DNA of 6,617 nucleotides from an uncultured Pseudomonadales bacterium (GCA_938048505.1 CALIUX010000061.1:1-6617), one strand, 5' to 3'. Counted from the stretch's first letter, positions 1-5,824 are shown. Notes: generated by a model not told the origin, from the letters alone. Numbers and translations: made by a program.

Positions 1-467
1 GGGTAAATGCCTGAGCGCATATGATCCATCTCGCGATTGGCTGCAAAATCTTCATCTTTTGATTTCACGCTTTTTAAGTTTGAGCAACTCGAATCTATGG
101 GGTTATGATTTTGCCAAAAATAATTCAGCAGATCGCAGTACCCTACTCGCCTAGGGTCATAGACCACTACGACTAGCTCATTATGACCGGTACGCCCCGA
201 ACAAACTTCTTCGTATGTTGGATTAGGCGTTACACCAGCTCCGTATCCAACTGCTGTTGTATAGACGCCGGAGATTTGCCAGAAGACTTTTTCTGCGTGC
301 CAAAAACGCCCCATACCAAAAAGCGCTCTTTCAAAATGCGGGGGATAAGGCGGTTCAATAGGCGTGCCTAGCGCTGCATGAGGTTCGAAATCTGCAAGCG
401 AATTGTCTCGGCCAGGTAATGACGTATAGACAAGATGATGCTGATCCTTTTGGGAATCTGTAAACAT
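1..467 (-). CDS. msrA: MsrA-family protein (peptide methionine sulfoxide reductase A homologue) lacking the catalytic cysteine; 3' end outside window
   Basis: An open frame of 155 codons runs without a stop from ATG at 465-467 to the left edge. Classical MsrA reduces methionine-S-sulfoxide in proteins with a nucleophilic Cys in a GCFWG motif. The fold is recognisable here: LPGR at 17-20, FGMGRFWHAE at 50-59, FWQISGVYTTAVGY at 62-75, TPNPTYEEVCSGRTGH at 80-95, YDP at 103-105 and FWQNHNP at 117-123. The nucleophile is Arg54 (CGT) instead of Cys, and the following Gly is His57. Phe55, Trp56, Tyr85 and Glu97 are kept. The usual GNDxGTQYRS segment is replaced by a stretch ending NREMDHMRS, after roughly 13 extra residues, so the usual Asp and Tyr there are not evident. 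An AGGAA ribosome site (474-478) lies 6 bases before ATG. Standard reductase activity is unlikely (inference). It could be a repurposed homologue or an early pseudogene, although no frame break is visible. Confidence 0.85.
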   Translation of the reverse strand, partial: MFTDSQKDQHHLVYTSLPGRDNSLADFEPHAALGTPIEPPYPPHFERALFGMGRFWHAEKVFWQISGVYTTAVGYGAGVTPNPTYEEVCSGRTGHNELVVVVYDPRRVGYCDLLNYFWQNHNPIDSSCSNLKSVKSKDEDFAANREMDHMRSGIY

Positions 468-523
468 GTTTGCTTCCTGTGATAGCAGTGCGAACAAACT
501 TTGGTTCTATAAAAATTGAAACA

Positions 524-553
524 ATATTAAATGTAAGGCAATATTTTTGTTAA
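524..553 (-). promoter_or_regulatory. Candidate sigma70 promoter for the MsrA-like gene
   Basis: On the minus strand, TTAACA (plus 548-553, five of six matches to TTGACA) is followed after 18 bases by TAATAT (plus 524-529, four of six matches to TATAAT). Transcription would start near 517 and give a leader of about 50 bases. The surrounding 178-base gap is very AT-rich, so chance matches are likely. No terminator is visible between sbcB and this site, and read-through from sbcB remains possible. Confidence 0.35.
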
Positions 554-583
554 ATACTCCTAAGTATTAGCAATTGCAGCAAT
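553..583. repeat. Two short perfect dyads next to the candidate msrA-like promoter
   Basis: AATACT (553-558) and AGTATT (563-568) form a perfect 6-bp dyad with a 4-base centre. Just beyond it, ATTGC (573-577) and GCAAT (579-583) form a 5-bp dyad around one base. The first dyad touches the proposed -35 box of the MsrA-like gene, where a regulator could bind. This is a positional inference only, since short dyads are common in AT-rich DNA. Confidence 0.3.
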
Positions 584-645
584 CAAAATCAACACCACTT
601 AACATATAAACCAAACATTTTACATTTCCGCGATCCCTTCTTTTG

Positions 646-2124
646 CTATTGAGCCGTTTCAGCTTTTATCCAATCCAGTGTTGCGCTCAGCTTAGTGCGA
701 AGATCAGTGCTTTCATCTTCAGCAAGTAGCTCAGCCATTGCTTGCTCAAAACCCTTAATAGATAAAAACCCCGGTTGATCACCGTGCCAACGGCTCTGAC
801 AAAACGCCCTCCAAGATTGGTGCTCTTCAGATGAAAGGGTTTTGGGGTAATGCCTCGCCTTATAGTGAAAAAGCAGCGTTTTGTATCGCTCATCGGTAAA
901 AGGAAACGTATCCGAAGACAAAGCAGCCTCTCCTGCTAGGCGAACCCGCTCAGCAATGGGCTTGTCCACTTGCGGTAAAAAAGCACCGTATAAATTTTGT
1001 TCCGCAGGACGCGGTTCAAATTGCATGAGTTCAAAGACCTTAGCAATTTTACTTTGCAGGCTGCTACTTTGAGCAGCGCCTTGTTGATGGGCTTGATGAG
1101 TATTACTTGAGTCAGCTTCTAATAACTGATGCCAGTGTTTTTCTGCAAGAGCTCTGTCAATGTTGAGTCGCTCAGCTGTACTCGCCGTGAGTAGCTTTGG
1201 CGTGAGCAAAATGGGGCACTTATTAAGATGTACCGCTTTAAGCGGAATACGCTGAACCCTTTCTGGCAATGCATCCTGTCGTGTAAAAACCTGCTCAGCA
1301 ATGGCCTCTGGTGACAGACGAATAAGATCATCCGGTGGCACGGAAAGATCATACACAATCACTGCGTTTTTATTGGTGGGGTGATAAGCAAGTGGTACCA
1401 CCAATGCGGTACAGCCATTTCGCGCCGGAAACTTAGAAGAAACATGCAACAGTGGTTTTTTGGCCTGAACATCAATCAGTTCTGCCACAATGCGTTTAGA
1501 TCTTAGGGCAAAAATATGCGCATAAAAGGCTGGATGTGTTGTTTTAATTAAACGAGCAAGGCCTATTGTTGCCTCGACATCACTCAATGCGTCATGTGCA
1601 TTACCGTGATCCAACCCATTCGCCTTAGAAAGATTCTCAAGCTTAAAAGAAGGTACGCCATCAAAAACTGGCCACTCAATTCCTTCTGGCTTTAGGGCAT
1701 AGCATGCTCGTGTCATATCGATGATATCCCAACGGCTATTACCCTGCTGCCATTCACGCGCATAAGGATCAAAGAAATTGCGATACAGCCCATAGCGCGT
1801 GACTTCATCATCAAAGCGCAAGCTGTTATAGCCTACTCCGCAAGTACCCGGCTGACTGAGACACTGATGAACGTTAGCCATGAATTCGGGCTCACTTATC
1901 CCTTTTTCAGCGGCAAACGGTGGCGTGATGCCCGTAACTTTAATTGCCATAGGGTGAGGCAAGACATCGGGGGTGGGCTTGCAGTACCACATATCAGGCA
2001 TGCCTATGGGTTCGAGGTCTATATTCGTTCGAATACCGGCAAACTGCGCGGGCCGATCAATGGCTGGCGTAGCGCCCCACGTTTCATAGTCATGCCAATA
2101 GAGTGATGGCTCGGTCTTTTTCAA
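646..2124 (-). CDS. sbcB: Exodeoxyribonuclease I (3'-5' ssDNA exonuclease)
   Basis: ExoI degrades single-stranded DNA from the 3' end and acts in recombination and mismatch repair. The 492-residue product matches E. coli SbcB (475 residues) throughout. The DEDDh active site is complete: Asp12 and Glu14 in HDYETWG, Asp105 in RFDDEVTR, and His177 and Asp182 in NAHDALSDVEAT. RPAQFAGIRT (24-33) and RACYALKPEGIEWP (139-152) are also typical. After the nuclease domain comes the SH3-like region (roughly 200-350) with HVSSKFP and AYHPTNKNAV, then the helical C-terminal domain. A Ser/Gln/His-rich stretch near 343-358 seems to be an insertion relative to E. coli and accounts for the extra length. The start is TTG: the next in-frame Met is residue 42, beyond the first catalytic residues, so a start there would destroy the enzyme. 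The gene is divergent from can. Confidence 0.96.
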   Translation of the reverse strand: MKKTEPSLYWHDYETWGATPAIDRPAQFAGIRTNIDLEPIGMPDMWYCKPTPDVLPHPMAIKVTGITPPFAAEKGISEPEFMANVHQCLSQPGTCGVGYNSLRFDDEVTRYGLYRNFFDPYAREWQQGNSRWDIIDMTRACYALKPEGIEWPVFDGVPSFKLENLSKANGLDHGNAHDALSDVEATIGLARLIKTTHPAFYAHIFALRSKRIVAELIDVQAKKPLLHVSSKFPARNGCTALVVPLAYHPTNKNAVIVYDLSVPPDDLIRLSPEAIAEQVFTRQDALPERVQRIPLKAVHLNKCPILLTPKLLTASTAERLNIDRALAEKHWHQLLEADSSNTHQAHQQGAAQSSSLQSKIAKVFELMQFEPRPAEQNLYGAFLPQVDKPIAERVRLAGEAALSSDTFPFTDERYKTLLFHYKARHYPKTLSSEEHQSWRAFCQSRWHGDQPGFLSIKGFEQAMAELLAEDESTDLRTKLSATLDWIKAETAQ

Positions 2125-2139
2125 AATGATTGTCGCCCT
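2122..2139 (-). promoter_or_regulatory. Ribosome binding site and non-ATG start of sbcB
   Basis: No ATG is available near the N-terminus. Reading the minus strand, AGGG (plus 2136-2139) is followed by in-frame ATC (2128-2130), ATT (2125-2127) and TTG (2122-2124). The spacing is 11 bases to TTG but 8 bases to ATT. TTG is the more usual alternative initiator, whereas ATT has the better spacing and is known from infC. Either choice implies weak translation, and the protein differs by only one residue. Confidence 0.5.
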
Positions 2140-2179
2140 GCTTTTTTTGAATTGTTCGATCTTTTAGGGAATATTTTCG

Positions 2180-2185
2180 TATACT
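2180..2185 (+). promoter_or_regulatory. Candidate -10 element for can
   Basis: TATACT matches the -10 consensus at five of six positions and lies in the divergent sbcB-can gap, about 120 bases before the can start. No good -35 box lies 16-18 bases upstream. The nearest TTG-type hexamer, TTGTTC at 2152-2157, is 22 bases away. The site overlaps the palindrome GTATAC, so it could equally serve the sbcB direction. This is a weak assignment. Confidence 0.3.
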
Positions 2186-2240
2186 TAGCGCCCGCAAGCT
2201 ATCAGCCGCAGAGTTTTCATACAGATTGAGCGGTTAGCGA

Positions 2241-2265
2241 GGTTTAAAATACGTTGCTTTTAACC
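2241..2265 (+). repeat. Bulged inverted repeat in the can leader
   Basis: GGTTTAAAA (2241-2249) can pair with TTTTAACC (2258-2265) with a single bulged base and an 8-base loop. It ends 28 bases before the can ribosome binding site. It could fold in the leader RNA or be a protein-binding dyad. The stem is AT-rich and weak, and no function is assigned. Confidence 0.3.
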
Positions 2266-2305
2266 TATGGCAAATTTTATACGACTACACAATAAGGGGT
2301 TATCT

Positions 2306-2950
2306 ATGAGTGAAATAAACAAAGATGGTGTTGATGCATTATTAGCCAACAATGCTAAATGGGCTGAAGAGATTAAGGCTAAAGATCCACACTTTTTTGA
2401 GCAACTCGCCATTCAACAAACCCCCGAATACCTTTGGATTGGCTGCTCTGATAGCCGTGTTCCCGCCAACCAGATCGTTGGCCTAATGCCAGGCGAAGTC
2501 TTTGTTCACCGCAATATTGCCAATACAGTTGTTCACACTGATCTGAACTGCTTGTCAGTATTGTATTACGCCGTATCCGTACTCAAAGTGAAGCACATTA
2601 TTGTGTGTGGGCACTATGGATGTGGTGGCGTGGGCGCTGCGATGGAAAACACACAAGTAGGTCTTGTTGACCACTGGTTGCGCAATATTCGTGATGTGTA
2701 TTACAACAAAGCCGACGAATTTGACGATAGCCTCTCAAAAGAAGAGCGTATCAACAAGCTCTGTGAGCTGAATGTGGCGCAGCAAGTGGCAAATGTATCG
2801 CATACTACCGTTGTACAAAACGCATGGAGTGAAGAACAGCCCGTAGCAATACACGGCTGCATTTACGACATTAAAGATGGCTTATTAAAACGCATTACAC
2901 CTGTTATAGACTCCATAGAACAGGTAGCAGAGCAGTACAGAGTAGCTTAA
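2306..2950 (+). CDS. can: Beta-class carbonic anhydrase
   Basis: This cytoplasmic zinc enzyme interconverts CO2 and bicarbonate, supplying bicarbonate to carboxylases, for example in purine, pyrimidine and fatty acid synthesis. The 214-residue product carries all beta-CA zinc ligands: Cys47 and Asp49 in IGCSDSRVPA, His103 and Cys106 in CGHYGCGGV. The Asp49-Arg51 dyad is present. Trp44 and Tyr187 correspond to Trp39 and Tyr181 of the E. coli enzyme, residues of its non-catalytic bicarbonate site, so a type II allosteric enzyme closed at low pH and bicarbonate is expected (inference from the family). The start at 2306 was chosen because AAGGGG (2294-2299) lies 6 bases upstream and the protein begins like Can. 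An in-frame ATG at 2267 would add 13 residues but has no ribosome site. The gene is monocistronic: divergent from sbcB and convergent with the membrane protein gene. Confidence 0.96.
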   Translation: MSEINKDGVDALLANNAKWAEEIKAKDPHFFEQLAIQQTPEYLWIGCSDSRVPANQIVGLMPGEVFVHRNIANTVVHTDLNCLSVLYYAVSVLKVKHIIVCGHYGCGGVGAAMENTQVGLVDHWLRNIRDVYYNKADEFDDSLSKEERINKLCELNVAQQVANVSHTTVVQNAWSEEQPVAIHGCIYDIKDGLLKRITPVIDSIEQVAEQYRVA

Positions 2951-2962
2951 GGCTACTATTTT
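2941..2962 (+). terminator. Possible weak intrinsic terminator overlapping the can stop codon
   Basis: AGTAGC (2941-2946) and GCTACT (2952-2957) form a perfect 6-bp stem around a 5-base loop that contains the TAA stop. ATTTT follows. The stem is short and only half GC, and the T tract has four bases, so termination would be weak. The larger inverted repeat at 2995-3046 may act instead. Confidence 0.35.
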
Positions 2963-2994
2963 CACGCCTATTTCCACTTCGCGATCGGTCATCA

Positions 2995-3046
2995 TTAGGC
3001 GTAATACCATTTTTCTCTTAACACATAAAAAGAGTATTGCGCCTAA
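2995..3046. repeat. Large inverted repeat between convergent genes (13-bp stem)
   Basis: TTAGGCGTAATAC (2995-3007) pairs with GTATTGCGCCTAA (3034-3046) over 13 consecutive positions, 12 of them Watson-Crick and one T-G. The 26-base loop can form an inner stem of TTTTT (3010-3014) with AAAAA (3027-3031). It sits between the 3' ends of can and the membrane protein gene, where a bidirectional terminator is expected. Neither side has a T tract after the stem, so classical Rho-independent termination is not supported. It may block 3' exonucleases or be a dispersed repeat. Confidence 0.8.
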
Positions 3047-3086
3047 GTTGCGCTGACTAAAGCCCGCTTAGATAGCAAACTTTAGG

Positions 3087-3560
3087 CTAGGTTGCGGTTT
3101 GAGACCAATAGATAAAGCTCAACGCTAGCATCAACAAACAGCCTATTGATGCCCACATAATACGCATCAAAAACTGCTTTTGCTCTATGGCTACGGCATC
3201 GGCAATGGGGCTAGACAATAGTTGCTTCATTGCTCCGTATTGAGCTAAGCACACCAAAGCAAGGGCAACCAAAGGGCTTAACAGTAGATAAGATAGTAAT
3301 GCTAGAACCAAAAGAATAAAAACGCCTTGCACATATAAACGTGTAATCGGCCAGCGCTGTACCGAAGGCAAACCCTGCTGCAAGTTTTGTTGCATGTAAC
3401 GGCTACCTAGCACAACACCCGCAATCAGACTAGAAAGCAGTGCAGCCCAAACAACTGTAATCAGCAAGACTCTTGTCACGGCTCCTGTATTAAGCCAAGG
3501 AATAAACGCTGCGCCAAGATAAGGGATTAACGCTAAAACAGCATATTGCGAAAGGCGCAT
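3087..3560 (-). CDS. Small integral membrane protein, probably DUF3429-like
   Basis: The product has 157 residues, is strongly hydrophobic and has about five likely membrane helices: roughly 6-23, 28-52, 75-94, 96-108 (short) and 133-152. A hydrophilic loop (53-74) contains RYMQQNLQQG and RWPITRLY, and a second polar loop (112-132) contains IEQKQF. No signal peptide cleavage site, cysteine pair or catalytic motif is visible. The N-terminal pattern IPYLGAAFIPWL and the overall size resemble DUF3429 inner-membrane proteins, whose function is unknown to me. The family call is from memory. The start at 3560 was chosen because GAGG lies 8 bases upstream and the protein then begins MRLSQYAVL. A longer reading from 3599 would add 13 residues, including MCLLKCFF, with less support. 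The gene faces can and has three tandem 16-bp repeats upstream. Confidence 0.75.
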   Translation of the reverse strand: MRLSQYAVLALIPYLGAAFIPWLNTGAVTRVLLITVVWAALLSSLIAGVVLGSRYMQQNLQQGLPSVQRWPITRLYVQGVFILLVLALLSYLLLSPLVALALVCLAQYGAMKQLLSSPIADAVAIEQKQFLMRIMWASIGCLLMLALSFIYWSQTAT

Positions 3561-3618
3561 AGACCTAACCTCTAAAAAGAAACATTTAAGTAAACACACC
3601 TAACGCATTGCCGTGTTT

Positions 3619-3666
3619 TATACTCAGCAAGCAATATACCCAGTAGACAATATACTCAACAGGCAA
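3619..3666. repeat. Three tandem 16-bp repeats upstream of the membrane protein gene
   Basis: Three contiguous 16-base units read TATACTCAGCAAGCAA (3619-3634), TATACCCAGTAGACAA (3635-3650) and TATACTCAACAGGCAA (3651-3666). Consensus: TATACYCARYARRCAA. A degenerate relative, 12 of 16 identical, occurs at 3694-3709. The array ends 58 bases before the ATG of the minus-strand membrane protein gene. On that strand TATAAA (plus 3617-3622) at the array edge could be its -10 box, although no good -35 box is placed for it. Possible roles are an iteron-like regulator site or a simple tandem duplication. Confidence 0.75.
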
Positions 3667-3769
3667 AGAGTCACAAACGACTTCATCAAAAGCTATACAT
3701 CACAGGCCACATAGCCAAATGCTAATATTCAAATCCCGTATCCGTAACCATGAAAAGCACAGCCAAATA

Positions 3770-4339
3770 CTAGGTCTGCGGTAACGTCACACCGGTTTGC
3801 CCTTGGTATTTACCGCCACGATCAGCGTAGCTCGTATCACACACTTCATCACTTTCAAAAAAGAGCATTTGAGCGACGCCCTCATTGGCGTAAATTTTGG
3901 CTGGCAAAGGCGTTGTATTCGAAAACTCTAGTGTGACATGCCCTTCCCATTCTGGCTCAAGCGGTGTGACATTAACGATAATGCCACAGCGTGCATAGGT
4001 CGATTTACCTAAACATACGGTCAAAACGCTGCGAGGGATTTTAAAATATTCAACGGTCCGCGCCAAAGCAAATGAGTTGGGCGGGATAATGCAAACATCA
4101 CTTTTCACATCAACAAAGCTACTTTCATCAAAATGCTTTGGATCCACTGTCACGGAATGCACGTTGGTGAAAATTTTAAATTCATCGGCACAGCGCACAT
4201 CGTAGCCATAACTTGACGTGCCATAAGAAATTAACCTATCACCCTGCTGACCATAGCGGACTTGCCCTTCTTCAAACGGGCTAATCATGCTCTGTTCAGA
4301 TGCCATTCGGCGAATCCACTTATCGGACTTTATCGACAT
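3770..4339 (-). CDS. dcd: dCTP deaminase
   Basis: Dcd converts dCTP to dUTP and ammonia in the cytoplasm. Dut then makes dUMP for thymidylate synthesis. The 189-residue protein begins [12 protein letters not shown] and is close to the Pseudomonas enzyme as I remember it. Key regions are [13 protein letters not shown] (38-50), [16 protein letters not shown] (84-99), [11 protein letters not shown] (110-120) with the substrate-contacting Ser113 and Arg117, and VTLEFSN (135-141) with catalytic Glu138, the counterpart of Glu138 in E. coli. GRGGKYQ-type C-terminal residues appear as [10 protein letters not shown] (174-183), the lid over the nucleotide. The trimer is expected to be feedback-inhibited by dTTP (family knowledge). 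The ribosome site is weak: AGG lies 10 bases before ATG. It lies 91 bases downstream of mrp on the same strand, an arrangement also known in Pseudomonas, but a hairpin with a T-rich tail separates the two. Confidence 0.97.
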   Translation of the reverse strand: MSIKSDKWIRRMASEQSMISPFEEGQVRYGQQGDRLISYGTSSYGYDVRCADEFKIFTNVHSVTVDPKHFDESSFVDVKSDVCIIPPNSFALARTVEYFKIPRSVLTVCLGKSTYARCGIIVNVTPLEPEWEGHVTLEFSNTTPLPAKIYANEGVAQMLFFESDEVCDTSYADRGGKYQGQTGVTLPQT

Positions 4340-4391
4340 AGTACTAATACCTGATTTAACTGCTTATCTATTTCATTGGGATGCAAAAACT

Positions 4392-4424
4392 AAAGAAACA
4401 AAGGGTGTTATAAAACAGCCTTTG
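4392..4424 (-). terminator. Probable intrinsic terminator or attenuator between mrp and dcd
   Basis: On the minus strand, CAAAGG, one unpaired C, TGTT, a 4-base loop, AACA, one unpaired C and CCTTTG form a 10-bp stem with a C-C mismatch (plus 4399-4424). TTTCTTT follows at plus 4392-4398. The hairpin starts 6 bases after the mrp stop codon. It could end mrp transcripts or only reduce read-through into dcd. The T tract is broken by one C and the stem is partly AT, so efficiency is uncertain. Confidence 0.55.
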
Positions 4425-4430
4425 CCAATA

Positions 4431-5510
4431 TTAATCATCGCTCTCACTCATGAGAGGTGATTTAGCCTGTTTGTTATTTTGCCAAAGTTGCAATGCGACT
4501 TTTTTAGCAATCGCAAAATATTGCTCGCTTTCTGCGCTATCTGGATGACTCACAACCGAGGGGCGTCCGCCATCAGCCTGTTGACGGATACTCATTTTAA
4601 GCGGCAACCGGCCAAGCAAGGTTGTATCGTATTGCTCTGCCAAAGACAGGCCGCCTTCATCACCAAAAATCGCTTCGCTGTGACCGCATTGTGAGCAAGT
4701 GTGTGTAGACATGTTTTCAATGACACCCAGCACATCGATATTCACTTTGCGAAATAACTCAATGCCCTTGCGCGCATCTAACAATGCAATATCTTGTGGT
4801 GTAGTCACAATAACGCTACCGGTCACGGGAACACTCTGAGCCAATGTTAGCTGAATATCACCTGTGCCAGGCGGCATATCAATCACAAGGTAATCCAGTT
4901 CAGGCCAAACCGTATTACGCAGTAGTTGCTGGAGCGCGCCTGTTGCCATTGGTCCACGCCAAGCCATAGGAGCATCCCCCATGACCAGGTTACCCATTCC
5001 CATAATCACGACACCATAAGGGGTCAAAACGGGCTTAATTTGTTTTTCTGCAAGAAGCTCAGCTTGTTTATTTGCCACGCCAAGCATAAGCGACTGACTT
5101 GGCCCATAAATATCTGCATCGACCACACCGACTTTTGCACCAAGTGCCTGGAGTGCCAAAGCCAAGTTTGAAGCCGTTGTCGACTTCCCCACCCCACCCT
5201 TGCCTGAAGCAACGGCAATAATATTCTTAACATTGGGAATGCCTTCTTTACTGCCTGCTTGTGCAGGCAAAGTGCGCCACTTAAAGAGAACTTTAATCTG
5301 AGCAAAGAGCGGCTTTAAGGCCGATTGAATTTGGCTCGATAAAAAAGGCTCTTTCTCTTTGATGACACAGGGCAAAGAGAGAATTAATTCACACTGATCC
5401 GCATGAATATTAACCTCTTCAATGGCATCCAAAACAGAATAGGTAAGGCTCTCTTCAATGGTAATATCTGAGAGTGCTGAAAGTACTTCAGGGGGGAGTT
5501 CGTAAGGCAT
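4431..5510 (-). CDS. mrp: Mrp/ApbC-family P-loop ATPase, iron-sulfur cluster carrier
   Basis: Mrp/ApbC (Nbp35 relatives) binds and transfers [4Fe-4S] clusters to apoproteins in the cytoplasm. The 359-residue protein has an N-terminal domain (about 1-85) that resembles the DUF59-type region of E. coli ApbC only loosely. The ATPase domain starts at VKNIIAVASGKGGVGKST, with the deviant Walker A at 102-111 including the signature Lys104. DADIYGPS (131-138), WRGPM (184-188), DMPPGTGD (211-218) and TTPQDIALLDARKG (236-249) are all family hallmarks. The cluster-bridging CxxC is Cys272 and Cys275 in ENMSTHTCSQCG. ATG at 5510 gives MPYELPPEVL. A GTG at 5540 would add ten residues. Neither start has a clear ribosome site, so the start is not settled. 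The gene lies directly upstream of dcd and is probably transcribed from its own promoter. Confidence 0.95.
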   Translation of the reverse strand: MPYELPPEVLSALSDITIEESLTYSVLDAIEEVNIHADQCELILSLPCVIKEKEPFLSSQIQSALKPLFAQIKVLFKWRTLPAQAGSKEGIPNVKNIIAVASGKGGVGKSTTASNLALALQALGAKVGVVDADIYGPSQSLMLGVANKQAELLAEKQIKPVLTPYGVVIMGMGNLVMGDAPMAWRGPMATGALQQLLRNTVWPELDYLVIDMPPGTGDIQLTLAQSVPVTGSVIVTTPQDIALLDARKGIELFRKVNIDVLGVIENMSTHTCSQCGHSEAIFGDEGGLSLAEQYDTTLLGRLPLKMSIRQQADGGRPSVVSHPDSAESEQYFAIAKKVALQLWQNNKQAKSPLMSESDD

Positions 5511-5600
5511 AATGAAACCAGTGCAAATAAGAGACAACACATAACGAAAAAACGCTTGCTTGCTGTGTTGCTAGTGAGCGCGGCATTTTACTGGCAATAC

Positions 5601-5629
5601 CTAATAGATGCACTGTTTGTTTGAGGCAA
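5601..5629 (-). promoter_or_regulatory. Candidate sigma70 promoter for mrp
   Basis: On the minus strand, TTGCCT (plus 5624-5629) and TATTAG (plus 5601-5606) are spaced by 17 bases, each matching four of six consensus positions. The start would fall near 5594, about 84 bases before the mrp ATG. The yebG terminator upstream makes a separate mrp promoter necessary, which favours the call, but the match itself is moderate. Confidence 0.35.
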
Positions 5630-5741
5630 AGGTCATAGCCGCTTACTGAATAAGCATCTTTAAGGCTTTTACTGTGGTGCTCAAGAAGTATGAGCTAAGG
5701 CGATCAATAAGATTTTTGCACAGAACATACTGAGAAGGCAC

Positions 5742-5777
5742 AAAAAAGGCTAACAGAACTTTACTGTTAGCCTTTTT
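5742..5777. terminator. Strong bidirectional intrinsic terminator (ends yebG on the minus strand)
   Basis: GGCTAACAG (5748-5756) and CTGTTAGCC (5764-5772) form a perfect 9-bp stem with a 7-base loop. Six A (5742-5747) lie on one side and five T (5773-5777) on the other, so both strands show a stem followed by a U tract. For the minus-strand yebG transcript, the stem is followed by six U, 60 bases after the stop codon. No plus-strand gene is present to use it in the other direction. Confidence 0.92.
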
Positions 5778-5790
5778 GGGTTTGAACAAT

Positions 5791-5824
5791 ACGCACTGAC
5801 GCTTTGCACAAAAAGAGTCAGCGT
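5791..5824. repeat. Imperfect hairpin just after yebG
   Basis: ACG plus CTGAC (5791-5793 and 5796-5800) pair with GTCAGCGT (5817-5824). A 2-base bulge and a 16-base loop give an 8-bp stem. It lies 13 bases after the yebG stop, before the strong terminator, and has no T tract of its own. It may only stabilise the 3' end of the mRNA, or it may be chance. Confidence 0.25.

Noticed and set aside
183..371. Plus-strand open frame of 62 codons
   Set aside because: It lies entirely antisense to the MsrA-family gene, which has recognisable protein motifs. No ribosome site or family resemblance supports it.
2254..2283. Second can promoter (TTGCTT and TATACG)
   Set aside because: It would start transcription at or just before the ribosome site, leaving almost no leader, and both boxes match poorly.
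2267..2305. Longer can start at ATG 2267
   Set aside because: No ribosome site precedes it, whereas AAGGGG is correctly spaced before 2306, and the 13 extra residues are not typical of the family.
2995..3046. Integron attC-like site, because of the TTAGGC and GCCTAA ends
   Set aside because: In attC the outer arms read RYYYAAC inward at the left and GTTRRRY at the right. Here the arms have the opposite polarity, there is no integrase, and the flanking genes are housekeeping genes on opposing strands.
3713..3772. AGCCAAATGCTA and AGCCAAATACTA as a direct repeat pair 48 bases apart
   Set aside because: Eleven of twelve bases agree, but there are only two short copies and the second overlaps the dcd stop codon. 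Chance cannot be excluded, and the link to the 16-bp array (48 is three times 16) is probably numerology.
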